DNA of 64,000 bases from Micromonospora luteifusca (GCF_016907275.1 NZ_JAFBBP010000001.1:4516001-4580000); one strand, 5' to 3'; counted from the first letter of the stretch, positions 24,899 through 33,549 are shown. A program made the numbers and translations. Notes: generated by a model from the letters alone, not told the origin.

Positions 24899-25561
24899 TC
24901 AGCGCTGGCAGCCGGACGGGATGGCGCCGCCGGAGGGCACGGACGCCACGATCGTGCTGGAGATCGGCGACACCCACTGCAGCGGCTGCTCGTACGAGCG
25001 CGGGACGCGCACCGTGATCGGCGTTTCCCGGTCGACCGTGGTGAGCACGGCCGCCTCGGCCTCCTCGGCCAGGTGCCAGCAGACCCGGTTGACCGTCCAG
25101 ACCTCGTCGGTGCTGGGGAAGGTCGGCTCGGTGCCGCCACAGGCCACGGTGAGCGCAAGGTCGCCGTACGCGGCGTTCTGCTCCGGGCCGGCCGTGACCG
25201 GCCGCTGGGCCAGATCGCGGATGCTCGTCGGCAACTGGGAGAGCAGGGCCCGGCAGACCGTGGCCGGGCGGGCGGCCAGGGCCGGGGCGGCCATCTGCAC
25301 CGGGTCGGTGGACTGCACCCGGGCGGTGGTCGCGGAGGGTGTCGGCGCGGCGCCCGGCGTGTCCGGCGTGAGCTTGGTGAACGCGAGCAGCGCCACCAGC
25401 AGCGTGATCGGCAGCGCGATCAGCGTGGCCAGCAGAGCGGCGCCGCGAATTGTCCGGTCCCGACCGACCGGCGCGGCGGCGGCTGGATCGGCCGGCTCGC
25501 CGGTACCGTCAGCCGGCTCGCGCGTGCCGTCGTCGTCCAGAGCTGCGGAGGAGGTCGTCAT
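24899..25561 (-). CDS. DUF3515 membrane-anchored protein
   Basis: About 220 residues. An N-terminal cytosolic acidic part is followed by one transmembrane helix (GAALLATLIALPITLLVALLAF, about residues 40-62) and an extracytoplasmic DUF3515 domain with conserved Cys residues (ATVCRALLSQLPTSI, LTVACGG, VNRVCWHLAEEAE and the C-terminal SGCQ). These probably form disulfides. The family is actinobacterial, and the gene regularly sits between ddl and thiL; function unknown, possibly envelope-related. ATG at 25561 is chosen; a GTG three codons earlier directly abuts the stop of the upstream Lrp-like gene. Confidence 0.85.
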   Translation of the reverse strand: MTTSSAALDDDGTREPADGTGEPADPAAAAPVGRDRTIRGAALLATLIALPITLLVALLAFTKLTPDTPGAAPTPSATTARVQSTDPVQMAAPALAARPATVCRALLSQLPTSIRDLAQRPVTAGPEQNAAYGDLALTVACGGTEPTFPSTDEVWTVNRVCWHLAEEAEAAVLTTVDRETPITVRVPRSYEQPLQWVSPISSTIVASVPSGGAIPSGCQR

Positions 25562-25570
25562 CTCGTCCAC

Positions 25571-25804
25571 TTACAGCCGCACCACCGAACACGTGAGGGT
25601 ACGAGTGATGCCGGGCACCATCTGCACCTTGCTGACGATGAGCTTGCCGAGTTCGTCGACGGTGTTCGCCTCGGTGAGGACGACCACGTCGTACGGCCCG
25701 GTGACGGCGTCGACGCGTACCACGCCGGTGATGTCCGCGATGAGACCCGCCACGTCACGTGCGCGGCCGACCTCGGTCTGGATGAGGATGTACGCCTGTA
25801 CCAC
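25571..25804 (-). CDS. Stand-alone Lrp/AsnC ligand-binding (RAM) domain protein
   Basis: A 77-residue protein consisting only of the regulator-of-amino-acid-metabolism (RAM) fold: AYILIQTEVGRARDVAGLIADITGVVRVDAVTGPYDVVVLTEAN, then MVPGITRTLTC. It lacks a DNA-binding domain, as is usual for SCO5563-like/Lrp_AsnC single-domain proteins next to thiL. RAM domains bind amino acids and oligomerise, so it may modulate a full-length Lrp protein. GTG at 25804 has GGAGG seven bases upstream. Divergent from thiL; followed directly by the DUF3515 gene. Confidence 0.88.
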   Translation of the reverse strand: MVQAYILIQTEVGRARDVAGLIADITGVVRVDAVTGPYDVVVLTEANTVDELGKLIVSKVQMVPGITRTLTCSVVRL

Positions 25805-25900
25805 GACTCGACCTCCGTCCGTCGCCGCTCGGGAGCGGCCCGAAGGGTGAAAGTACCTTACGGACCAGGTCTGATCCCTATCGGTGGTCAAGGAGCAGCG

Positions 25901-26893
25901 GTGAGCGAGCACGGCGGAGCCGGGCAGCAGCACGGGCGGAACGCCGGCGGCAGCGCCAGCGTGTCGGGAATCGGGGAGTTCGGGCTGATCGGGAAGATCA
26001 CCGCCCGGCTGTCGTACGGACCGTCGACCCTGCTCGGCCCGGGCGACGACGCGGCGGTGGTGGCCGCGCCGGACGGCCGGGTGGCGGCCTCCACCGATGT
26101 GCTGGTCGACGGGCGGCACTTCCGGCGGGACTGGTCCTCCGCCCGCGACGTCGGGCACCGGGCGGCGGCGGCCAATCTGGCCGACATCGCGGCGATGGGC
26201 GCCACGCCGACCGCGTTGCTGGTCGCGCTCTGCATGCCGGCGGACCTGGACACCGCCTGGGCGGAGGGGCTGGCCGACGGCCTGGCCGCCGAGGCGGCGA
26301 CGGTCGGCGCGAGCGTCGTCGGCGGGGACATGTCGGCGAGCCCCACCCTGACCGTCGCGGTCACCGCCCTGGGTGACCTGGAGGGCCGCCCGCCGGTGCT
26401 GCGCTCGGGTGCCCGTCCGGGGGACGTGCTCGCCCTGGCCGGGCGCACCGGGTACGCGGCAGCGGGGCTGACCGTGCTCACCAGGGGCTTCCGCACCCCG
26501 CGTCTGCTGGTCGAGGCGTACCGGCGGCCGCAGGTGCCCTACCAGGCCGGCCCGCAGGCCGCCCGGCTCGGCGCCACCTCGATGATCGACGTGTCGGACG
26601 GGCTGCTCGCCGACCTCGGGCACGTGTCGGCGGCCAGCGGGGTCGCGATCGACGTGCGCCGGAACGCGTTCGAGGTGCCCCGGCAGATGGCCGACGCGGC
26701 GCAGGCCCTCGGCGTCGACCCGTACACCTGGATCCTCGCCGGTGGCGACGACCACGCGCTGGCCGCGACCTTCCCCCCGGCGGTGGCGTTGCCGCCGGAC
26801 TGGCGGCCGATCGGCGTGGTGACGGACGGTGTCGGGGTGACGGTCGACGGCGCACCCCACGAGGGCCCGGCCGGCTGGGACCACTTCGGGTGA
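25901..26893 (+). CDS. thiL: Thiamine-monophosphate kinase
   Basis: A 330-residue ThiL that phosphorylates thiamine monophosphate to the active cofactor thiamine diphosphate. Signatures are GEFGLIGKITARL, LGPGDDAAVVAAPDGRVAASTDVLVDGRHF, AAANLADIAAMGATPTALLVAL, ASVVGGDMSASPTL, and SMIDVSDGLLADLGHV. Mg2+/ATP-binding acidic residues in GDDAA and VSDGL are kept. The N-terminus has about 25 extra Gly/Ser-rich residues. GTG at 25901 follows AAGGAGCAGCG. The stop overlaps a possible GTG start of the GNAT gene (GTGA). Confidence 0.95.
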   Translation: MSEHGGAGQQHGRNAGGSASVSGIGEFGLIGKITARLSYGPSTLLGPGDDAAVVAAPDGRVAASTDVLVDGRHFRRDWSSARDVGHRAAAANLADIAAMGATPTALLVALCMPADLDTAWAEGLADGLAAEAATVGASVVGGDMSASPTLTVAVTALGDLEGRPPVLRSGARPGDVLALAGRTGYAAAGLTVLTRGFRTPRLLVEAYRRPQVPYQAGPQAARLGATSMIDVSDGLLADLGHVSAASGVAIDVRRNAFEVPRQMADAAQALGVDPYTWILAGGDDHALAATFPPAVALPPDWRPIGVVTDGVGVTVDGAPHEGPAGWDHFG

Positions 26894-27384
26894 GGCCCGA
26901 CGTCCGTCGTACCCTGGATACCGTGAGTGAGATCGAGATCCGGGTGGTGCGGTTCGACGCACCGGTGGCGCAGCAGTTGATCAGTGCCGCACTGGCTGAC
27001 CTGGCTGCCCGCTACGGGGGCTCCGGCGACGACACCCCGGTGGACGCCACCGAGTTCGAGCCGCCCGACGGGGCGTTCCTCGTCGCCTATCTGGCTGGCG
27101 AGCCGGTCGGCTGCGGTGGCTGGCGCAGCCACGGTGCGGACACCGCGGAGCTGAAGCGGATGTACACCGCCCCGGCGGCGCGTGGGCGAGGCGTGGCTCG
27201 CACGGTGCTGGCCGCCGTTGAGCGCTCGGCTCGCGAGCAGGGCCGCAAGCGGGTGGTCCTGGAGTGCGGCGACAAGCAGCCCGAGGCGATCGCCATGTAC
27301 CGCTCCGCCGGCTACGAGCGGATCCCGAACTTCGGCTTCTACAAGGACGCGGAGGGCTGCGTCTCCTTCGGCCGTACCCTCTGA
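26890..27384 (+). CDS. GNAT-family N-acetyltransferase
   Basis: A GNAT protein of about 153-164 residues. The acetyl-CoA binding motif A is clear (MYTAPAARGRGVARTVLAAVERSAREQG, with RGRGVA as the pyrophosphate loop), followed by VVLECGDKQPEAIAMYRSAGYERIPNFGFY. The substrate could be a small amine or protein N-terminus; it cannot be assigned. GTG at 26890 overlaps the thiL stop as GTGA, consistent with coupling, while GTG at 26923 (VSEIEIRVVRF) matches where GNAT domains normally begin. Both are plausible starts. It ends before a hairpin shared with the convergent rpmB. Confidence 0.85.
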   Translation: MRPDVRRTLDTVSEIEIRVVRFDAPVAQQLISAALADLAARYGGSGDDTPVDATEFEPPDGAFLVAYLAGEPVGCGGWRSHGADTAELKRMYTAPAARGRGVARTVLAAVERSAREQGRKRVVLECGDKQPEAIAMYRSAGYERIPNFGFYKDAEGCVSFGRTL

Positions 27385-27480
27385 CCTGCGGTCACCGCCG
27401 GCTCCGGGCGGGGCGGGCGGTCTTCGGGCGCGACCTGCGGCTGCGGGCCGGCGGTGCGCCGTTCGACAGGGACACGACAG

Positions 27481-27508
27481 AGCCGACGGACCTCAGGGTC
27501 CGCCGGCT
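27481..27508. terminator. Bidirectional hairpin between the GNAT gene and rpmB
   Basis: AGCCGACGGACC pairs with GGTCCGCCGGCT across a TCAG loop, with one G-U/A-C position. It lies between two convergent genes and probably serves both; no U tract. Confidence 0.5.
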
Positions 27509-27538
27509 GAGCCGAACGAGAAGTTTGGTGTTGCCGCG

Positions 27539-27730
27539 TCAGGCGCGGGTGACCTTGCCGGCCTTGATGCACGAGGTGCAGACCTGCAGCTTCTTGGTGT
27601 TGCCGCCACCGGCCGGGGTGCGCACCGACTGGATGTTCGGGTTCCAGCGGCGGTTGGTCTTCTTCTTGGACCAGGGCACGTTGTGGCCGAAGCCCGGCCC
27701 CTTGCCACAGACGTCGCACACGCTAGCCAC
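27539..27730 (-). CDS. rpmB: 50S ribosomal protein L28
   Basis: A 63-residue L28. It contains the zinc-binding pairs CDVC near the N-terminus and CTSC near the C-terminus, so this is the C+ (zinc-containing) paralogue rather than the zinc-free version induced by Zur. The core reads FGHNVPWSKKKTNRRWNPN. It is divergent from the DAK2 gene and convergent with the GNAT gene. GGAGTATCC lies just upstream of the ATG as ribosome binding site. Confidence 0.97.
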   Translation of the reverse strand: MASVCDVCGKGPGFGHNVPWSKKKTNRRWNPNIQSVRTPAGGGNTKKLQVCTSCIKAGKVTRA

Positions 27731-28033
27731 GGGATACTCCTGGGATTGAAACGTTCATGAGGTCGCCGGCAGAGGTGCTGCACGGGCAACCTGGTCAGCC
27801 TACCCGATGCCCCGCCGGCGGGACCAACCGCCCTGACCCGGTGGCCAGCCGCGCCCCCGCCAGCGGATGGTGGGTCGGCCCGCCGGAGAAATGGGGGTGG
27901 TTCCGGCGGCCACTGTACCCGCAGGGCAGGCCGGGGCTGATCGACCCGGGAAGGAGTGCCGTCCGGTGCAGGGGCAACCGGACACGCCGGACGAGTCCGA
28001 CGCGTGTCGGTGCGCGCCAGTAGGCTTCTGGCC
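27731..28033. other. Intergenic region between rpmB and the DAK2 gene
   Basis: About 300 bases with divergent promoters presumably for both genes; I see no convincing -35/-10 pair. GGAAGGAG at about 27950 precedes a GTG at 27966 that opens a 43-codon frame running out of frame into the DAK2 gene; I do not regard it as a gene. Confidence 0.4.
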
Positions 28034-29645
28034 GTGCTGGACACCCTCGACGCCGCCGCGGTCCGCCGCTGGTGCGCGGGTGGGCTGGCCGCGCTGAAGC
28101 GCCACCAGGGCGAGATCGACCAGCTCAACGTCTATCCAGTGCCCGACGGCGACACCGGCACCAACCTGGTGCTCACCCTCACCTCGGCCCAGCAGGCCCT
28201 CGCGATGGATCTGGACACTCTCCCCGACAGCGGGCCGACCGCGCACGGGCACGCGTTGCGGCTGATGGCCCAGGGCGCGCTGCTCGGCGCGCGCGGCAAC
28301 TCCGGGGTGATCCTCTCGCAGATCCTGCGTGGTTTCGCCGACGAGGTCGCCGTGGTGCCGGCGGTGCGTGGCCGGGAGTTGGCCGCCGCGTTGCGGTCCG
28401 GCGCCACCGCCGCGTACACCGCGGTTGCCCGGCCGGTCGAGGGCACCCTGCTCACCGTGGTCGCGGCGGCCGCCGCCGCGGCCGAACGCGCGGACAGCGG
28501 CGACCTGCCGGCGGTGGCCCGCGTCGCCGCCCGGGCGGCGGCCGAGGCGCTCGCCCGGACCCCGGAGCAGCTGCCGGCACTGGCCCGCGCGGGCGTGGTC
28601 GACGCGGGCGGCCGGGGGCTCTGCGTGCTGCTCGACGCCCTGGTCGAGGTGCTCACCGGCGAGAGCGCCGCCCGGCCCGCACCGACGCCGCGTTCCGCCC
28701 GCCCGGCGGCCAGCGTCGCCCGGGAGGCCGGTTCGGACGAGTACGCGTACGAGGTGCAGTTCCTGCTCGACGCCCGGGCCGAGGCGGTGGCCGGGATGCG
28801 GCGGGCGCTGGACGCACTGGGGGATTCGCTGGTCGTCGTCGGCGACGGGCGTGAGCCGGAGAGCACCTGGAACGTGCACGTGCACGTCAACGACGTGGGC
28901 GCGGCGGTCGAGGCGGGCATCGTCGCCGGCCGCCCGTACCGGATCTCGGTGACCCGCTTCGCCGACCAACCGGAGCCGCCCAGCGGCCCGGTCGCGGACG
29001 GCCGGGCCGCGGTGGTGGTGGCCACCGGTGGCGGCATCGCCGAGCTGTTCGCCGCGGAGGGGGCCACCGTGGTGCCGGGCAACCCGTCCACGGGTGAGCT
29101 GCTGGACGCGGTCCGCGGCACGGGCGCGGCCCGGGTGGTGGTGCTGCCCAACGACCCCAACACGGAGGCGGTGGCGAGCGCGGCGGCCCGCGAGGCCCAT
29201 CGGTACGGCATCAAGGTGAGCGTGGTGCCGACCCGCTCGCCCGTGCAGGCGCTCGCCGCCCTCGCGGTCCGCGACGGCGACCGGCGCTTCGAGGACGACG
29301 TCATCGCGATGGCGGAAGCCGCCGGGGCCTGCCGTTACGCCGAGGTCTGCCATGCGAGCCGGGAGGCGCTGACGGTCGCCGGCCCGTGCCGTCCGGGCGA
29401 CGTGCTGGCGCTGGTGGAGGGGGAGGTGCACCTGATCGGCACCGACCTCACCGACACCTGCGCGGCCGTGGTCGACCGGATGCTCGGCGGCGGTGGCGAG
29501 ATGGTCACCCTGCTGGCCGGTGCGGACGCCCCGGCCGGGCTCACCGATGCCGTCCGCGCGCACGTCGCGCGGCGCTGGCCGTTCGTCGAGGTGCACACGT
29601 ACGGGCGGCCAACCGTTTTATCCGCTCCTGGTAGGGATCGAATGA
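28034..29645 (+). CDS. DAK2/DegV-like (YloV-type) kinase-domain protein, apparently frameshifted at its 3' end
   Basis: A DAK2-domain protein of the YloV/FakA type. The N-terminal DhaL-like nucleotide-binding fold has LNVYPVPDGDTGTNLVLTLTSA (Mg2+ ligands) and GALLGARGNSGVILSQILRGF. The later FakA-like region has VATGGGIAELFAAEG, VLPNDPNTEAVASAA and SVVPTRSPVQALAAL. Relatives phosphorylate fatty acids with a FakB/DegV partner. In this sequence the frame runs through into recG with no stop. The expected C-terminus (QPFYPLLVGIE then TGA at 29643-29645) lies in the +1 frame, reached by removing one G from GGG at 29603-29605; corrected length is 536 residues. Start chosen at GTG 28034 (LDTLDAAAV). 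Confidence 0.85.
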
Positions 29646-31840
29646 GCGAACCAGCCACCGTGGACACTCCGCTGAAGAAGCTGGTCGGGGACAAGACAGC
29701 CAAGGCGCTGGCCGCACACCTCGACCTGCACACCGCGGGTGACCTGGTCTACCACTTCCCGCGACGCTACGACGAGCGCGGCGAGCACACCGACATCCGC
29801 TCGTTGGACGTCGGCGAGCAGGTCACCGTGCTGGCCCAGGTGCAGCGCACCGCCGTGCGCCCGATGCGCCAACGGCGCGGCAACCTGCTGGAGGTGACCG
29901 TCGGCGACGGCTCCGGCGGGCAGCTGACGTTGACGTTCTTCGGCAACCAGGCATGGCGCGAGCGGGAGCTGCGCCCCGGCCGGTGGGGGCTGTTCGCCGG
30001 CAAGGTCACCGAGTTCCGGGGCAAACGGCAGCTCAACGGCCCGGAGTACGTCCTGCTCGGCGAGGGTGGTGACGGCGAGGCGGCGGTCAACGACGAGATC
30101 GAGGAGTTCGCCGGTGCCCTGATCCCCGTCTACCCGGCCGCCGCGGCCGTGCCGACCTGGGTGATCGCCCGCTGTGTCCGGGTCGTACTGGACACGTTCA
30201 CCCCGCCGGACGATCCGCTGCCGGGCACCGTGCGGGCCAGCCGCAAGCTGGTCGGGCTCGGCACCGCCCTCCAGGAGATCCACCGGCCCACCAGCAAGGA
30301 GGAGCTGCACCGGGCACGGCGGCGGCTCAAGTGGGATGAGGCGTTCGCCGTCCAGTTGACCCTGGTGCAGCGCAAGCACCGGGCTGCTGACTGGCCGGCC
30401 CGGCCGCGCCCGGCACGCCCCGGCGGGTTGCTGGACGCCTTCGACGCCCGACTTCCGTACGAGCTGACGGCCGGTCAGCGCGACGTCGGCGTGGAGATCG
30501 CCGAGGATCTGGCCGCCCCGCACCCGATGCACCGGTTGTTGCAGGGTGAGGTGGGGTCGGGCAAGACGGTGGTGGCGTTGCGGGCGATGCTCCAGGTGGT
30601 CGACGCGGGAGGGCAGGCCGCGCTGCTGGCACCGACCGAGGTGCTGGCCGCCCAGCACCACCGCGGCATGCTCGACCTGCTCGGGCCGCTCGGGCAGGCC
30701 GGCGAGCTGGGTTCCGCCGAGCACGCCACCCGGGTCGAGTTGGTCACCGGTTCGCTGGGCGCGGCAGCTCGCCGACGGGCGCTCGGCGAGGTGGCCAGTG
30801 GCGCCGCCGGCATCGTGCTCGGCACCCACGCCCTGCTCTACGAGGGCGTCGACTTCGCTGATCTGGGCCTGGTGGTCGTCGACGAGCAGCACCGCTTCGG
30901 CGTCGAGCAGCGCGATGCTCTGCGGGCCAAGGCCGACCAGCCGCCGCACGTGCTGGTGATGACGGCCACCCCGATCCCGCGCACGGTGGCGATGACCGTC
31001 TACGGCGACCTGGAGGTCTCCACCCTCTCCCAGTTGCCCCGGGGCCGATCGCCGATCGCCTCGCACGTGGTGCCGGCCGCCGAGAAGCCGGCCTACCTGG
31101 ACCGGGCCTGGCGTCGGGTGCGCGAGGAGGTGGCCGCCGGCCATCAGGCGTACGTGGTGTGCCCGCGCATCGGAGAGGGGCCGGCTTCCGACGAGGAGCC
31201 GCCCCCGGTGGACGACAACGGCCGTCGGCCGCCGCTGGCGGTGACCGAGGTGGCTCCGCTGCTGGCCGAGGGGCCGCTGCACGGCCTGCGGATCGGGGTG
31301 CTGCACGGTCGCCTACCGGCCGACGAGAAGGACGCGGTGATGCGGTCCTTCGCCGCCGGTGAGCTGGACGTGCTGGTGGCGACCACCGTGATCGAGGTCG
31401 GCGTGGACGTACCGAACGCGACCGTCATGATCGTGCTGGACGCCGACCGGTTCGGTGTCTCCCAACTGCACCAGCTCCGTGGCCGGGTCGGCCGGGGCGC
31501 GGCCGCAGGGCTCTGCCTGCTGGTCAGCGAAGCGGCCGAGGGCTCGTCGGCACGGGAACGCCTGGACGCGGTGGCGTCCACCAGCGACGGCTTCAAGCTC
31601 GCCGAGCTGGATCTGGAGCAGCGCCGCGAGGGTGACGTGCTGGGTGCCACCCAGTCCGGGCACCGTTCGCACCTGCGGCTGCTGTCGCTGCGCCGTGATG
31701 CCGACCTGATCCGCGACGCCCGCGCCGAGGCGATCACCCTAGTCGAGGAGGACCCGGAGCTGACCCGCAACCCGGCGCTGGCCGCCTCGGTCGCGGCACT
31801 GGTCGACGAGGACCGCGCGGAGTACCTGGAAAAGGGCTGA
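29642..31840 (+). CDS. recG: ATP-dependent DNA helicase RecG
   Basis: A 732-residue RecG, which remodels stalled replication forks and branched DNA. It has an N-terminal wedge/OB domain (about 1-250), then helicase domain 1 with Walker A LLQGEVGSGKTVVALRAM near residue 303 and the DEQH box (VVVDEQHRFGVEQRDAL) near 413. Helicase domain 2 has MTATPIPRTVAMTVYGDLEVS, DVLVATTVIEVGVDVPNATVM and QLHQLRGRVGRGA. The ATG at 29642 overlaps the TGA of the upstream gene in its corrected frame (ATGA). As sequenced, no stop separates it from the DAK2 gene, giving one open frame of about 1,270 codons. A strong terminator follows. Confidence 0.95.
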   Translation: MSEPATVDTPLKKLVGDKTAKALAAHLDLHTAGDLVYHFPRRYDERGEHTDIRSLDVGEQVTVLAQVQRTAVRPMRQRRGNLLEVTVGDGSGGQLTLTFFGNQAWRERELRPGRWGLFAGKVTEFRGKRQLNGPEYVLLGEGGDGEAAVNDEIEEFAGALIPVYPAAAAVPTWVIARCVRVVLDTFTPPDDPLPGTVRASRKLVGLGTALQEIHRPTSKEELHRARRRLKWDEAFAVQLTLVQRKHRAADWPARPRPARPGGLLDAFDARLPYELTAGQRDVGVEIAEDLAAPHPMHRLLQGEVGSGKTVVALRAMLQVVDAGGQAALLAPTEVLAAQHHRGMLDLLGPLGQAGELGSAEHATRVELVTGSLGAAARRRALGEVASGAAGIVLGTHALLYEGVDFADLGLVVVDEQHRFGVEQRDALRAKADQPPHVLVMTATPIPRTVAMTVYGDLEVSTLSQLPRGRSPIASHVVPAAEKPAYLDRAWRRVREEVAAGHQAYVVCPRIGEGPASDEEPPPVDDNGRRPPLAVTEVAPLLAEGPLHGLRIGVLHGRLPADEKDAVMRSFAAGELDVLVATTVIEVGVDVPNATVMIVLDADRFGVSQLHQLRGRVGRGAAAGLCLLVSEAAEGSSARERLDAVASTSDGFKLAELDLEQRREGDVLGATQSGHRSHLRLLSLRRDADLIRDARAEAITLVEEDPELTRNPALAASVAALVDEDRAEYLEKG

Positions 31841-31887
31841 CGCGTCCGCCTGGCCTGCTTCTCATCAACTGATCAGCGGAATACACC

Positions 31888-31928
31888 GAGGGCGCGTCGA
31901 CCGGATGGTCGACGCGCCCTCAGTTTTT
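31888..31928 (+). terminator. Rho-independent terminator after recG
   Basis: A perfect 15-bp stem (GAGGGCGCGTCGACC at 31888-31902 and its complement at 31907-31921, loop GGAT) is followed by AGTTTTTG. This is the clearest intrinsic terminator in the window. It also separates the convergent surface-protein gene. Confidence 0.85.
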
Positions 31929-31944
31929 GTCAGAGCGGGTTATC

Positions 31945-33150
31945 TCAGGCGGTGAAGCGCACCCGACGACGACGCGCCATCACGAACAGGCCAGCACCAG
32001 CGGCGAGCAGCACCACGGCGCCAGCGATGATCCCGCCGGTCGCGGCACCGGTCAGCGGCAGCGCCGGCTCGTCCTTGTCGCCGCCACCCTGACCCGCGTT
32101 GCAGTCGGCCGGCTTCTCCCAGGCGATCGGGCTGGTGTCGTCGAGGCCCTCGGCCGCCGGCGTCACGGTCAGACCCTCGGACGCCGCGAACTCGACGACC
32201 ACGGTCTTGCCGGGCTCGACGGTCCGCTTCTGCACCTCGCCCTTGTTCGGGGTCAGGGTCACCTCGAAGGCCTTGCCGTTCTCCGGGTTGGCGAAGCCGA
32301 AGACGAGCTTGTCGCAGGTGGACTCGAATCCAGCCTGGGGCTCACCCGGCTTGACGCAGTCCTCCGGGGTCGCCCAGGTGTAGGGCGTGCCGACCGTCTT
32401 GTCGCCCTCGCTGACGGTGATCGCGCCGGCCTTGGCCGGAACGACGATGTCACTCTTGCTGGCACCCGGCGCGACGGTGTAGGTCTGCGAGAAGCCGGTC
32501 GCCTTGACGGTGAGCTTGGCGTCGGCCGTGGCGTCGGCACCGTTGGCCAGCGTCACCGTGACGGCGCCCTCGCAGTCCGAGGCGAAGCTGGCGGTGGGGA
32601 CGGTGACCGCCGACGGCGGGGTGGTCACGCTCGGGCTCGGGGTCGGGCTGACCGGCGGCGTCGTCGGGGTGGTCGGCGGCGGCGTCGTCGGCGGGGTGGT
32701 GGTCGGCGGCGTGTCCTTCTCGCACTTGCCGCCGAACGTCACCATGCCCTTGGTGGCGTTGTCCTCGGGGTAACCGTCGTCCCACTTGGCCTTCACCGCG
32801 AGGGTGGCCTTGGTGGCCGAGCCGGGGACCCGCTGCTCGCCCGTGATCGGGGTGTTGACGTCGTACGGGTACTTCCCAGGTTCCGACACCTTGATGTTGG
32901 TCACCGTGGTGTCGGCGGGGGTGAGATTGACAGTACGCAGCCGGAAGAACTTGGACGAGTAGTGGGCCTTGCTCTCCACGGTCCAGGTCACCACCCACTC
33001 GCCGGTGGTGGTGTCGCAGACCGCTTGGCCGCTGACCGCGGAGTAGTGGGCGCTGGCGGGGGACGCCACGACGCCGACACCGGTGAGGCCGATCAGCGCG
33101 CCCGCGGCGATGGCCGCGACGCGCCGCAACGGAGACTTGGGGAGGTTCAA
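31945..33150 (-). CDS. LPXTG-anchored surface protein with signal peptide
   Basis: About 401 residues. An N-terminal signal peptide (KSPLRRVAAIAAGALIGLTG, cleavage near ASPASAHYS) leads an N-terminal domain (about 35-145). A Thr/Pro linker rich in PPTTTPPTTPP follows, then two Ig-like beta domains with Cys pairs. The end carries LPLTG, a hydrophobic helix (GGIIAGAVVLLAAGAGLFVMA) and RRRRVRFTA. This is a sortase substrate to be linked to the cell wall; no sortase gene is in the window. The start is TTG at 33150, supported by AGGAG seven bases upstream. Function unknown; possibly aerial or adhesion surface. Confidence 0.85.
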   Translation of the reverse strand: MNLPKSPLRRVAAIAAGALIGLTGVGVVASPASAHYSAVSGQAVCDTTTGEWVVTWTVESKAHYSSKFFRLRTVNLTPADTTVTNIKVSEPGKYPYDVNTPITGEQRVPGSATKATLAVKAKWDDGYPEDNATKGMVTFGGKCEKDTPPTTTPPTTPPPTTPTTPPVSPTPSPSVTTPPSAVTVPTASFASDCEGAVTVTLANGADATADAKLTVKATGFSQTYTVAPGASKSDIVVPAKAGAITVSEGDKTVGTPYTWATPEDCVKPGEPQAGFESTCDKLVFGFANPENGKAFEVTLTPNKGEVQKRTVEPGKTVVVEFAASEGLTVTPAAEGLDDTSPIAWEKPADCNAGQGGGDKDEPALPLTGAATGGIIAGAVVLLAAGAGLFVMARRRRVRFTA

Positions 33151-33243
33151 CGCCTGCTCCTGGTGAGGGGGTACGGATTGCGTGCGGGAGGCCGGGAGGC
33201 CGGGCGACCGGACGGATCGTCTGCTCACCGGGACGTCGCGCAA

Positions 33244-33261
33244 CGCGGGAGTGTTCCCGCG
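33244..33261. promoter_or_regulatory. Perfect 7-4-7 palindrome, upstream of the LPXTG protein gene
   Basis: CGCGGGAGTGTTCCCGCG, 94 bases upstream of the TTG start of the minus-strand surface gene. Could be a repressor operator or a short hairpin; factor unknown. Confidence 0.35.
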
Positions 33262-33318
33262 CGAAGCGGGGACAGGGGGTGACTGTACTGGCGGGTCATG
33301 AATGAGGGGAGCTCAGAT

Positions 33319-33336
33319 CATTGCCATTAGGCAATG
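33319..33336. promoter_or_regulatory. Perfect 7-4-7 palindrome CATTGCC-ATTA-GGCAATG
   Basis: An AT-containing palindrome flanked by GATCA ... TGATC at a wider spacing, in a long intergenic region. Resembles a dimeric repressor operator. No matching regulator is adjacent. Confidence 0.4.
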
Positions 33337-33491
33337 TAATCGATTCGTGATCTTTGATGAACGGCAGGTGCTCGTCCGCTCACTGAGGAACGGCGGCGGC
33401 GGTCGACTGGGGCTCCGCAATGGACCCGGATCGTCCTCAAGTGCCGGTGCGAAGTGCGGACGTCTGTCGTCCGACCCGCAGGGCGGACATC

Positions 33492-33549
33492 CCGACAAGC
33501 GTTATGACTCAGGGGCATATTTATACCTATGAGTCATAACGCTTGTCGG
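33492..33549. repeat. Hairpin element, copy 1 (20-bp perfect arms, GGCATATTTATACC core)
   Basis: CCGACAAGCGTTATGACTCA at 33492-33511 is the exact reverse complement of 33530-33549, with an 18-base loop containing GGCATATTTATACC. The 36-nt centre (33503-33538) matches the centre of the element at 60669-60704 at 31 of 36 positions, while the outer arms differ. The core includes TATAAAT on the minus strand, a possible -10 box. It stands about 140 bases before rsmD. Nature unknown: dispersed palindromic repeat, operator or structured RNA. Confidence 0.75.

Noticed and set aside
27966..28097. Strong SD with GTG at 27966 opening a 43-codon frame before the DAK2 gene
   Set aside because: It runs out of frame into the well-supported DAK2 N-terminus and its residues look like shadow translation of a GC-rich gene; probably the SD is coincidental.
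28034..31840. A genuine bifunctional DAK2-RecG enzyme
   Set aside because: The expected DAK2 C-terminus and an ATGA junction survive in the next frame, so one inserted base is a simpler explanation than a selected fusion; kept as a finding.
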